This document shows, piece after piece, positions 15,926 through 24,088 of a stretch of 64,000 nucleotides of DNA. Location: assembly GCA_965222205.1 (NCBI GenBank), contig OZ244932.1:2480001-2544000 (forward strand). Reading direction: 5' to 3'. The DNA comes from RHLJ01 sp965222205 (GTDB taxonomy: Bacteria > Bacteroidota > Rhodothermia > Balneolales > Balneolaceae). Within the stretch, counting starts at the first letter, position 1, and the number at the start of each line of letters is the position of its first letter. The notes under the pieces are model-generated. The model was not told where the DNA came from and made no database searches. It saw nothing but the letters and a program-made list of their open reading frames with translations. The position numbers were made by a program, and so were the translations under genes.

Positions 15926-17260
15926 ATGCTTCATTCAACAACAATGCCCCTGATACATGATTTCGCGAAGAGACTGGAAAATATCGCTGTGGTATGTCTG
16001 TTAGTACCTTTATGGTTCTGTGTTGCCTCTGAACCAATAAGAGCTCAGGCGGTTGAGATTGAAACGCCCACCCGGCTCGCCTTCTTCCTCGACTGTAACT
16101 TCTGCGATGAGACGTTCATACGGCAGGAGATGCCTTATCTGGACCACGTCCGTGATCGTGAAGTCGCCGATATTCATGTCCTCGTTACCCGGGAGGGCAC
16201 GGGATCGGGTGGCGAATCATGGACCATCGACGTCTTTGGCTTGGGCGTCTTCGACGGTCAGGATTTCTCGGGCGTCTATAACATACCTGCCGACGTCACT
16301 GAAGCCGAAGAACGGAACGGATTCCTCCGAACCCTCGAAGCCTCTCTCGTACCCTACCTGATGCAGACACCCATAAGAGACCGACTGAGCGTGAACATCG
16401 CGCCGTCCGAACTTGACGCCGTAGAGCAAACGCTGATAGCGGAGGACCCCTGGAACCATTGGACAATCGAGATTTATGCAGATGGCAGCGCCGACTTCGA
16501 GTCTCAACAGCAATCCTTCGATACCCGGTATGGGGTGTACGCCAGACATGTGACTGAGAAGTGGAAACTTCGACTCCGTCCATTCTTCAACTACAACTAC
16601 GACCGATTCGAGCGTGACCAAGGAACGATTACGAACACGGCTCAACGTAACGGATTTACCAGCTACGCCATACGAAGCATCTCACCGCACTGGTCGGTAG
16701 GAGCCTACGGTGACATTCTTACCTCAACGTTCTCAAACGTAGATTGGCGCTACCGTTTCATGGGCGCAGTGGAGTGGAGCCTCTATCCATACCGCGAGGC
16801 TAACAGGCGACAACTCACGGTTGCTTATCGTCTGGGTGCCTCGCAGATAACCTACCGGGACACGACGATCTACAACGAAATCGAACAAAGGCTTCCGCAG
16901 CATCTCCTAAATGCCGGTTATGAAGTTGTACAGCCGTGGGGAGTGATCGAAATAGGCATGAATGCCTCGCAATACCTGCACGATTTGTCACGCCATAGTA
17001 TTCAATTTGATGCGGAGTTTGACGTTCGCATCACCAAGGGGCTTTCCGTCGAAATTGGCGGTTTCTTCGAAGTCATCCACGATCAGATCAATCTTCCGAA
17101 GGGGAGTGCTGATCTTGAAGATGTGCTCCTGCGACGCCGACAACTCGAAACCAACTTCGAGGCGGGCATCAGCTTCGGCTTCCGCTACCGTTTCGGGTCG
17201 GTGCTGAATAATGTGGTCAACCCGCGCTTTGGGGGTATCGGCAACCGGGACCGGTTCTGA
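15926..17260 (+). CDS. putative outer-membrane beta-barrel protein, GC-rich
   Basis: 444 aa. A signal peptide ends near PIRAQA (about 41). Residues 45-190 form an alpha/beta-like domain with a CNFC pair (FFLDCNFCDETF). From about 200, alternating aromatic strands (KLRLRPFFNYNYDRF, SVGAYGDILTSTFSNVDWRYRFMGAVEWSLYPY, GISFGFRYRFGS) suggest a barrel. I do not recognise a named family. GC is about 55% in sampled stretches against 35-47% next door, and codons such as CGC, CTC and GGC are frequent, so recent transfer from a GC-richer relative is likely. Short direct repeats flank it. ATGs at 15926 and 15944 are both possible. Confidence 0.72.
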   Translation: MLHSTTMPLIHDFAKRLENIAVVCLLVPLWFCVASEPIRAQAVEIETPTRLAFFLDCNFCDETFIRQEMPYLDHVRDREVADIHVLVTREGTGSGGESWTIDVFGLGVFDGQDFSGVYNIPADVTEAEERNGFLRTLEASLVPYLMQTPIRDRLSVNIAPSELDAVEQTLIAEDPWNHWTIEIYADGSADFESQQQSFDTRYGVYARHVTEKWKLRLRPFFNYNYDRFERDQGTITNTAQRNGFTSYAIRSISPHWSVGAYGDILTSTFSNVDWRYRFMGAVEWSLYPYREANRRQLTVAYRLGASQITYRDTTIYNEIEQRLPQHLLNAGYEVVQPWGVIEIGMNASQYLHDLSRHSIQFDAEFDVRITKGLSVEIGGFFEVIHDQINLPKGSADLEDVLLRRRQLETNFEAGISFGFRYRFGSVLNNVVNPRFGGIGNRDRF

Positions 17261-17520
17261 CCCGCGAACTCCGACGTATTCGTCGGCCAGATCAAAAGCA
17301 ATAACCACTACCCTTCAGGAGGCAGGGAGGAGACAGAGGAGTTAGGAATAAGAAAGATAATATTTATGGTTGCATACAGGTCTTGATTCGGAATCTGTAA
17401 AGAGTGATACTTTGGTAAATTTTTAAGCAAAACAACATTACATTCCTTACAGATGCTGAATTCTCCCAAGGAGTGCCTTCGGCTAAATTCAGCATAACAA
17501 CTCATATTAAATTTCATTGT
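17261..17520. repeat. gap with repeat fragments
   Basis: Contains the right short direct repeat ggaggagacagaggag (17326-17341) and an element reading cagatgctgaattc...ttcagcataac (about 17450-17502). The latter is the reverse complement of the atgctgaac...ttcagcatctgta element at about 15608-15638. These give the barrel gene both direct and inverted repeat borders. No gene seen. Confidence 0.6.
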
Positions 17521-18822
17521 ATGATTTCAGATCCGGCTCAAAATACTCAACAAGAACAACTCCCAAGAAAGCTCGGAACCTGGGCACTATGGCTCTTAGT
17601 AGTCAATGGATTAATTGGCGCCGGGATATTTGGTTTACCCAGCGGTGCCTCTGAACTTGCCGGTGAATACAGTGTGTGGGTGTATGCCTTGTGTGCCTTA
17701 CTCATTCTGCCTGTAATACTCTGTTTTGCTGAATTAGGCAGCTACTTCCGTGGAACCGGAGGCCCTGTTCGCTATGGTACAGAAGCCTTTGGTCCTTTTG
17801 TAGGTTTCCAAAGTGGGTGGTTATATTACTTCGCCCGGATGATCTCCTTTTCGGCAAATTCTGTGTTGTTAGTTGAAAGCATCGGTTATTTTTATGCTCC
17901 AGCTGGAGAAGGAATCGGACGACTTATTTGCCTTGCTTTGATTTGTGGCGCCCTTACAATCATCAATGTACTGGGATCGGTAGAATCGATTCGCTCACTC
18001 GCTGTATTTACCTTCGTTAAATTTTCGGTGTTGATCCTCCTCATTTTCGGAGGCCTGGTATTACTTGGAGGCGAAGTATTACCTTCGTTTGATTCCCCCG
18101 CCCCATCCGGAACTGATTTAGGTGCTGCAGTTCTCTTATTGATTTACGCCTTTGTGGGATTTGAAGGAGGTGTGGTTCCTGCCGGTGAGGCAAAAAATCC
18201 AAATAAAGATATGCCTCGTGCTTTGATCTTTGCACTGGTTTCTATTGTAGTTTTATATATGCTGATCCAATTAGTAGCCGAAGCTGCTGTTCCTGATTTA
18301 GCTTCTTCAGAGTCTCCGCTGCTGGATGCATCAGCGGCTTTATTTGGGGAAGTCGGGGCCATCATCTTGATGATCGGAGTAGCTACATCGGTAACCGGAA
18401 ATCTCGTAAGTAATATGTTTTCCACTCCGCGACTCACGTATGCGCTCTCTCTTGATAAGTCGCTTCCGGGATGGTTCGGAAAGGTTCACCCCAAGTTCCT
18501 CACCCCTGCAAACTCGGTAATCTTTTTTGGCGTTTGCACATTTATTGGAGCAGCTCTGGGTTCTTTTACAGCCCTCGCAGCTATGACGGTTCTTGCCCGT
18601 GTGTTCTTCTATATCATTACCTGTGCAGCGATCCCAAAATTACGTCCGCTGTTTAAAGCGGATAATACTTTTACCCTAAAAGGCGGATATATAATTCCGG
18701 TTCTTGGAATCATTGCCTGTCTCTGGTTGATGTTCCAGGTGAGCCTTACCAACATCTGGATGACTGCTGCATTTATCGCTGTAGGGACCGTTTTGTATTT
18801 GGTGGCGAGGAAGAAATCATAA
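17521..18822 (+). CDS. APC-family amino acid permease
   Basis: 433 aa from ATG at 17521 (MISDPAQNTQQEQLPRKLGTWALW); the longer frame from 17473 runs through repeat DNA. About 12 hydrophobic helices. The first carries the APC signature NGLIGAGIFGLPSG, used for substrate and ion binding in the LeuT fold, and GPVRYGTEAFGPFVGFQSGWLYY follows. FVGFEGGVVPAGEAKNPNKDMPRAL is the conserved loop after helix 6. The transported amino acid cannot be told. Monocistronic. Confidence 0.88.
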   Translation: MISDPAQNTQQEQLPRKLGTWALWLLVVNGLIGAGIFGLPSGASELAGEYSVWVYALCALLILPVILCFAELGSYFRGTGGPVRYGTEAFGPFVGFQSGWLYYFARMISFSANSVLLVESIGYFYAPAGEGIGRLICLALICGALTIINVLGSVESIRSLAVFTFVKFSVLILLIFGGLVLLGGEVLPSFDSPAPSGTDLGAAVLLLIYAFVGFEGGVVPAGEAKNPNKDMPRALIFALVSIVVLYMLIQLVAEAAVPDLASSESPLLDASAALFGEVGAIILMIGVATSVTGNLVSNMFSTPRLTYALSLDKSLPGWFGKVHPKFLTPANSVIFFGVCTFIGAALGSFTALAAMTVLARVFFYIITCAAIPKLRPLFKADNTFTLKGGYIIPVLGIIACLWLMFQVSLTNIWMTAAFIAVGTVLYLVARKKS

Positions 18823-19380
18823 TTCTTTTGTCATTTCGAGCAAAGCGAGAAATCTAAAGAGAGACGTTGTAAGGCTTTTTAGATTTCTCACTTCTTTCAG
18901 AAGATTCGAAATGACAGGTGTTGAAGTGTCTCCCCTTGGGGGGAGACCGATTTCGCGCTTGTGTGAAATCAGAGGGAGGACCGTGGAAGCAATGAAAAAA
19001 AGTCACTACCGTCCTCTCCCTGAGCCAAAACAAGTTTTGACTCTGTCCCTCCCCAAGGAGGGACAATTGACTAGTCATCCTGAACTTGTTTCAGGATCTT
19101 ATGAATCAGTTTCTGAGTTAGTAAAAGTATCTCGATCGTTCGTTTCATGGTACTTTTGATTGACCATAAGTACCCAAATGTCACCGCAAGAAATGAAGAT
19201 GTTCGCTTGCCTGCCCTTTGATATGCTTTCTTTAACTGGGTACTTTCGTCCTCCAAATTACTACCTACCGCATTTCTTCCGGATTCTTTTTGGAGTCGGG
19301 ATATAAATGTACACTTAGAATAATCATTTACCGTTTGCTTAGTAAATTAAGCTAACTTATAAACCTAATAAAAGAATTTA
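18823..19380. repeat. gap with dispersed repeats, no gene
   Basis: An 86-bp cruciform lies at 18830-18915: outer arms gtcatttcga / tcgaaatgac, inner arms gagaaatctaaa (18847-18858) / tttagatttctc (18878-18889). A second unit reads ctccccttggggggag...ctccccaaggaggg. At 19074-19100 is a 27-bp hairpin (gtcatcctgaa...ttcaggatctt), a variant of the element at 41298 and 41605. Another ggtactt...aagtacc hairpin lies at about 19150-19172. Short open frames here are repeat shadows. Confidence 0.65.
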
Positions 19381-19409
19381 TAAAGAGTCATAAACTTCTG
19401 TTAACCACT

Positions 19410-19943
19410 TTGATCATTGGACTACCCTCTCTGATTTTTATAGTGCTAAGTTTCTCAACAAACTTGGCTCTCGAGAACAACAATCTATCAAACATTCTAA
19501 CACTTGGGTTCTTCCTCGTACCAATATTTGCTCTGTACTGGTTATCATTTATTGAAATTGATTGGCTCAGAAATGTCACAATGGTTGGTTTTGGATTGTT
19601 ATCATTCGCTCTTTACACAGTTTCTTTTTTAGCAATTCTTTTTACTGTGAATGATGTAATCAAAATGAATAACAATGGTTATAGGGCAATTCACGAGATA
19701 CCTATAGGTGAGGATTCATTCATAGTTATCTATCGTACCCCTGATACGGGAGCATTTGGCGGAGATTTTATTGATACGGCTTTAGTGAAAAAAATTGGAC
19801 TCGGAATCATGAGTCGCGATTTTAATAAGCAGATTAATTATGACTACGGTTTCAATAATGAAGAGGGAACCATTTCTTTTCGAGGGAAAGAGTATAAGGT
19901 CCCTCCCCTGTCTGAAATTGAACCTAAAGGGGCATTGAAATAA
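19410..19943 (+). CDS. hypothetical membrane protein
   Basis: 177 aa as drawn from a TTG. Three hydrophobic segments (about 1-20, 29-48 and 55-78) are followed by a ~95-residue soluble domain that I do not recognise (AIHEIPIGEDSFIVIYRTPDTGAFGGDF...). The frame is open upstream to a stop at 19353-19355, and the codons there read KEFIKSHKLLLTT, a natural cytoplasmic lead into helix 1. No ATG or GTG is available, so either a CTG (19398), an ATA (19368) or the TTG starts it, or the true start was lost. Convergent with the TauE/SafE gene, 4 nt apart. Confidence 0.6.
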   Translation: MIIGLPSLIFIVLSFSTNLALENNNLSNILTLGFFLVPIFALYWLSFIEIDWLRNVTMVGFGLLSFALYTVSFLAILFTVNDVIKMNNNGYRAIHEIPIGEDSFIVIYRTPDTGAFGGDFIDTALVKKIGLGIMSRDFNKQINYDYGFNNEEGTISFRGKEYKVPPLSEIEPKGALK

Positions 19944-19947
19944 TTGT

Positions 19948-20703
19948 CTAAAACAAATTATTCCACAGGATAAACCCACTCATCCCCATCAGAAATACAC
20001 CAAATCCCTTTTTGAGCATTTTTTGAGGAACCACTTTACTCAATCTTCCTCCGAGGAGACTTCCTGCTATTCCAATCACCGTAAAAATGGCTAATAATTC
20101 CCAGTCTATATTCAACTTTTCCGCACGAAGAACATCCAGATATTTGTAGAAACCCAGAAAGCTTTTTGCTGCAATAATAGCCAGGCTGGTTCCTATTGCT
20201 ATCCGCATTTTCAGGCCTCCAAAAAGAACCAAGGCAGGGATAATCAGGAACCCTCCTCCAACACCAACCAATCCTGTTACCACGCCAACGACCAATCCTT
20301 CGGCAATCAGTACATACCTGGGAGCAGAATATCCTTTCTCCTTTTTTAAGCGAGGATTATCCTTCACCATCAGGAAGGCGGCTAAAAGCATCACAACCCC
20401 AAAGATTATAAGTTGAGTATTCCCTGAGATGAACTCAGAAATGGACGCTCCGCCATAAGTTCCAATCATTCCGGGGACGCCAAACCATAACACACTCTTC
20501 CAATCTATTTCCTTTCTATAAGCATAAGGAATTGCTCCAAACAAGCTTATAGATGCAACAATACCAAGAGATTCTGCAATTGCTACTTTCTCGGGTTGAT
20601 CAACCAGATAAATTAGTACTGGTACTGTAAGAATTGATCCACCGGAACCTAGCAGTCCAAGTGATATGCCAATCAATAATGCTCCGAGCCACGCCCAAAA
20701 CAT
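19948..20703 (-). CDS. TauE/SafE (TSUP) family sulfite/anion exporter
   Basis: 251 aa, about eight membrane helices. Two half repeats each open with a glycine motif: GISLGLLGSGGSILTVPVLIYL and GVVTGLVGVGGGFLIIPALVLFGG, the hallmark of the family (PF01925). It ends the operon after the MBL-rhodanese gene, sharing one base with it. In that setting sulfite export after persulfide oxidation is the likely job; substrate not proved. Confidence 0.9.
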   Translation of the reverse strand: MFWAWLGALLIGISLGLLGSGGSILTVPVLIYLVDQPEKVAIAESLGIVASISLFGAIPYAYRKEIDWKSVLWFGVPGMIGTYGGASISEFISGNTQLIIFGVVMLLAAFLMVKDNPRLKKEKGYSAPRYVLIAEGLVVGVVTGLVGVGGGFLIIPALVLFGGLKMRIAIGTSLAIIAAKSFLGFYKYLDVLRAEKLNIDWELLAIFTVIGIAGSLLGGRLSKVVPQKMLKKGFGVFLMGMSGFILWNNLF

Positions 20704-22121
20704 TACTCAACCCCTGCTAAAAGATTATTTTTCTCCAGCCATGGTTCTACGGCGTCATCTATATACTGAACCTCGTACCCTTTCGACTCTAATAAAGCAG
20801 TGGCGAAAGAAGCACGATTTCCGGATTTACAATGTACCAGTACCGGTTTGTCTTTCGGGACTTCATCAATCCGATCGAGTAATCGTGTGTGTGAAATATT
20901 TATCGCTTCAGGTTGATGTCCTACATCAAATTCTGACTTCTTGCGAACATCCAGTAGGTTGTAATCGCCCGTAGGCATCAGATTATCTACCGTTTCAAAG
21001 TTGATGGTAGTGGTTGAAACAAGACTCAGTCTGCTCTCGATAAGTTCTGCAGGTGTTGCATATCCAACAATGTTGTCGAGTCCGATGCGAATTAAATCCA
21101 CCACCGCCTCATCTACTTTGTCATCTTCAATGATCAGATAGATATCCTGCTCTTCAGTTACATACGAACCGGCTATCGTATTAAACTGCTTGTTGATGGT
21201 TGCGAGTAGTGAGCCCTCTAAATGTCCCGTCATAAATTCGGTTCGGGCGCGTGTATCAATAATCACTGCATTGTCATCTTCCGCTTTTGCGACAATATCT
21301 TTAATGCTCATTTTTGAAGGAGAAGGGAATTCACCGAGCACTTCAGGGCCCAGTTTGTTATCCCGTTTCATCCTGGCAAAATATAACGGAGGCTCGGGCT
21401 GACCATCGAGGATGTAATCCACAAAATCCTGTTCTGAAATCGCAGACCGAATCGAGGTGTTAAATTTCTGCTCATAACCTACTGTTGACTTTGGAACAGC
21501 TCCTAAAGCTTTCCCGCATGCGCTTCCGGCTCCATGTCCCGGCCACAGCTGCAAGTATTCCGGCATCTGCTTGAATTTTTCGAGCGAGTGGTAAAGAACT
21601 TTAGCTGAACCTTCCATTGCGCCTACTTGTCCGGCTGCGGTTTCCAAAAGGTCGGGTCGACCAACATCACCTACAAACACAAAATCCCCGGAAAGAATAC
21701 CCATTGGCTGATCGGTTGCTGCACCATCTGTTACCAGGTAGCTCACATGTTCCGGAGTATGTCCCGGGCTATATACCGTAGTGAATTTGATATTCCCTAT
21801 CTTGAATTCATCTCCATCCTTAAGCAGTTGGTATTTGTAGCCACTTCCTCTCAACCACTCGTATTTCCAGTCTTTGTCTCCTTCATCTGAGGCGTATACT
21901 TTTATGCCCCGCTCAGCAAACTCTCGCAAACCGGAAAGGTAGTCGGCATGGATGTGGGTTTCTGCTGCTGCAACTATTTTCAGATTATGTTTTGCAGCCA
22001 ACTCTTCATACCGATCGATGTCTCGCATCGGGTCAATAACTATGGCAGTACCATTTCGCTGGCATCCAATCAAATACGCGTATTGCGCTAACTTCTCTTC
22101 AAAAATTTGTTCAAAAAACAT
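20703..22121 (-). CDS. persulfide dioxygenase-like MBL-fold protein with two rhodanese domains
   Basis: 472 aa. The N-terminal ~250 residues are an ETHE1/Blh-like metallo-beta-lactamase fold with the iron ligands in ETHIHADYLSG, SPGHTPEH and SGDFVFVGDVGRPD. Two rhodanese domains follow. The first (about 275-355) has no catalytic cysteine (IYLIIEDD at that place); the second carries it in PVLVHCKSGNRASFA. This CstB-like plan oxidises low-molecular-weight persulfide or polysulfide to sulfite and moves sulfane sulfur. It is co-transcribed with the YeeE-type importers above and the TauE/SafE exporter below. Confidence 0.92.
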   Translation of the reverse strand: MFFEQIFEEKLAQYAYLIGCQRNGTAIVIDPMRDIDRYEELAAKHNLKIVAAAETHIHADYLSGLREFAERGIKVYASDEGDKDWKYEWLRGSGYKYQLLKDGDEFKIGNIKFTTVYSPGHTPEHVSYLVTDGAATDQPMGILSGDFVFVGDVGRPDLLETAAGQVGAMEGSAKVLYHSLEKFKQMPEYLQLWPGHGAGSACGKALGAVPKSTVGYEQKFNTSIRSAISEQDFVDYILDGQPEPPLYFARMKRDNKLGPEVLGEFPSPSKMSIKDIVAKAEDDNAVIIDTRARTEFMTGHLEGSLLATINKQFNTIAGSYVTEEQDIYLIIEDDKVDEAVVDLIRIGLDNIVGYATPAELIESRLSLVSTTTINFETVDNLMPTGDYNLLDVRKKSEFDVGHQPEAINISHTRLLDRIDEVPKDKPVLVHCKSGNRASFATALLESKGYEVQYIDDAVEPWLEKNNLLAGVE

Positions 22122-22159
22122 GTTCTCACTCCTTTGATTCTCTAAAGTTACTAAAATTC

Positions 22160-22567
22160 TTAGTGTGGAAGTTTACTTTGTAAAACTCCGTAGGTACCAG
22201 CTCCAACTACAGCCGCAATCAATGGTACCATGAATATCAGGTAGCCACTACCTATTAATGCATACAATGGTCCCGGACATGCTCCTACTAATGCCCAACC
22301 TAATCCAAATAATGCTCCCCCAATAATGTATCGTGTAGTTAAGGTATTATCTTTTGGTTTGATGTTGATTTCATTCCCCGAAGTATCTTTCAGATTGAAT
22401 TTCCTGATCAATTTCGTGCCGATCAACCCGACAATGATCGCTGACCCTATTACACCGTACATGTGAATGGAATCGAATAAAAACATCTCCTGAATTCGGA
22501 ACCATGATACCACTTCTGATTTGATCAGAATAAAACCGAATACTATTCCTGCAATTATAAATCTCAT
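22160..22567 (-). CDS. YeeE/YedE-family sulfur transport half protein (DUF6691-like)
   Basis: 135 aa, about four membrane helices. The cysteine motif GACPGPLYALIGSG (about 94-107) marks the C-terminal half of YeeE/TsuA-type thiosulfate or sulfur-compound channels, where the conserved cysteines relay the substrate. Pairs with the 188-aa partner 10 nt upstream. Confidence 0.88.
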   Translation of the reverse strand: MRFIIAGIVFGFILIKSEVVSWFRIQEMFLFDSIHMYGVIGSAIIVGLIGTKLIRKFNLKDTSGNEINIKPKDNTLTTRYIIGGALFGLGWALVGACPGPLYALIGSGYLIFMVPLIAAVVGAGTYGVLQSKLPH

Positions 22568-22577
22568 TATTCTCTCC

Positions 22578-23144
22578 TTAGCTTAAGATACTTGGCAGAA
22601 TGAAATAGGTGGAAATGATTCCGCCCACAAAAAATCCAATTACAGCGATCAGCGATGCTTTTTGCAAGGTTGCTAATCCGGTAATTGCGTGTCCCGATGT
22701 ACACCCTCCTGCATAACGTGTGCCGAACCCAATCAGAAACCCACCTACCACCAGGATCAATACCCCAGGCACGGTGGCGAGGTTAGTCCAGGTAAATATT
22801 TCTGAAGGTACAAACCCACTCATATTGGTTAGACCCATTCCTTTAAGAGTTGCTACCGTTTCAGCTGAAAGATCGATGGCGTAATTTTCCGGAATAAAAA
22901 GTGCAGCAAGAACGCCGCCCAATACGATTCCAAAAGAAAGCTGAAGATGCCATTTACCGTCTTTCCACCAGTTATAATTGAAATAGGGAAATTTCTTAGG
23001 CATCACAGCAGCGCATACATGCTGGAAGCTGGATGAAATCCCAAACGTTTTGTTGCCCACAATTAATAATAAAGGTAAAGTAAGCCCAATTAGTGGGCCG
23101 GCTATATACCAGGGCATTGGTTTTAATAATAATTCGTAGATCAT
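22578..23144 (-). CDS. YeeE/YedE-family sulfur transport half protein
   Basis: 188 aa, about five membrane helices. RYAGGCTSGHAITGLATL near 145-162 is the conserved cysteine motif of this family. With the next gene it forms the split two-gene version of the YeeE/TsuA channel. First gene of the four-gene sulfur operon; its start lies 91 nt from the divergent GntR gene, with a 24-bp palindrome between. Confidence 0.9.
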   Translation of the reverse strand: MIYELLLKPMPWYIAGPLIGLTLPLLLIVGNKTFGISSSFQHVCAAVMPKKFPYFNYNWWKDGKWHLQLSFGIVLGGVLAALFIPENYAIDLSAETVATLKGMGLTNMSGFVPSEIFTWTNLATVPGVLILVVGGFLIGFGTRYAGGCTSGHAITGLATLQKASLIAVIGFFVGGIISTYFILPSILS

Positions 23145-23193
23145 TTTTAGAATTTGGATTTATCTGTTGATACATGGTAAGAGTTTTAATAAA

Positions 23194-23217
23194 CTTGTTA
23201 CAACATGTTATAACAAG
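23194..23217. promoter_or_regulatory. 24-bp palindrome, probable GntR operator
   Basis: The half CTTGTTACAACA is followed at once by TGTTATAACAAG; only one base pair breaks the symmetry (C at 23201 against A at 23212). It lies 18 bp before the GntR start and 50 bp before the YeeE gene start, so one regulator could control both directions. Length and centre symmetry suit an HTH dimer. Confidence 0.75.
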
Positions 23218-23235
23218 AGGTATTGAAACCATTTT

Positions 23236-24024
23236 ATGATTGATCAATCTGTTCCCAGACACCAGCAAATAGCGGACCACCTTCGCAAAGAAATTGCAGA
23301 TAAAGAATTTGAACCCGGAGACAGGCTCCCTTCGGAAAAAAGATTATGTGATTACTTTGATGTAAGTCGTATTACAGTGCGTCAGGCTTTAAAATCCCTC
23401 GAAAACGAAGGGCTTATTTTTAAGAAGCAAGGTCTCGGAGCGTTTGTTAGTGATGACAATAATGCACAACAGCTTGTGCAGCTCACCGATTTCTCGGAAG
23501 ATATGCGCCGCGCCGGATATACAAGCTCTTCAAAACTCATTCGCTTTAAGAGGGTTGACCCAGAGCCCGAAGTTAATCCTATACTTGAAATCCCTCCTAA
23601 CAGCCCCCTTATAAGAATTGACCGTGTCCGGATTGGAAATGGGATTCCCGTTGCTTTCGATATTACCTGGCTACCAGGCAGTTATGGGCAGTTATTATTA
23701 GATGAAGATCTCACCAACAAAACCATTTATGAAATTCTGGAGGATACTTATTCTATACCCATCTCGGCGGGTAGATATAAATTCACCGCCACAAAAGCGG
23801 ATGCATATATTTCGAAACATCTAAAAATTCAGGAAGGAAGTCCCGTTTTCGAAATTGACCGGTGTTCCAGGACTACGGCGGGCAAAAAAGTCTATTTCCA
23901 AAAAAGATATAACAACCCCGAATACATCTCGTACGAAATCGAACTGTTCAGAAGCGATGATAGCGAAGAATCTTGCAAACAAGGATTGCCGCTTAAAGAA
24001 TTTGTACCAAAATTTAACTTTTAG
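23236..24024 (+). CDS. GntR-family (HutC/UTRA subfamily) transcription regulator
   Basis: 262 aa. Winged helix at 8-75: IADHLRKEIADKEFEPGDRLPSEKRLCDYFDVSRITVRQALKSLENEGLI. Residues 95-250 are a UTRA ligand domain (DFSEDMRRAGY, PLIRIDRVRIGNGIPVAFDITWLP). UTRA domains bind small metabolites and release the operator. Divergent from the sulfur operon across a strong palindrome, so it is the probable regulator of persulfide and sulfur handling; most known controls of such genes are ArsR- or CsoR-type. The final ~20 residues are a polar tail. Confidence 0.9.
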   Translation: MIDQSVPRHQQIADHLRKEIADKEFEPGDRLPSEKRLCDYFDVSRITVRQALKSLENEGLIFKKQGLGAFVSDDNNAQQLVQLTDFSEDMRRAGYTSSSKLIRFKRVDPEPEVNPILEIPPNSPLIRIDRVRIGNGIPVAFDITWLPGSYGQLLLDEDLTNKTIYEILEDTYSIPISAGRYKFTATKADAYISKHLKIQEGSPVFEIDRCSRTTAGKKVYFQKRYNNPEYISYEIELFRSDDSEESCKQGLPLKEFVPKFNF

Positions 24025-24088
24025 TTACTTTGTGACAATTTATAAATTTCGCATATTCAACATCTTAACAATAATTTAAGTTACATCC

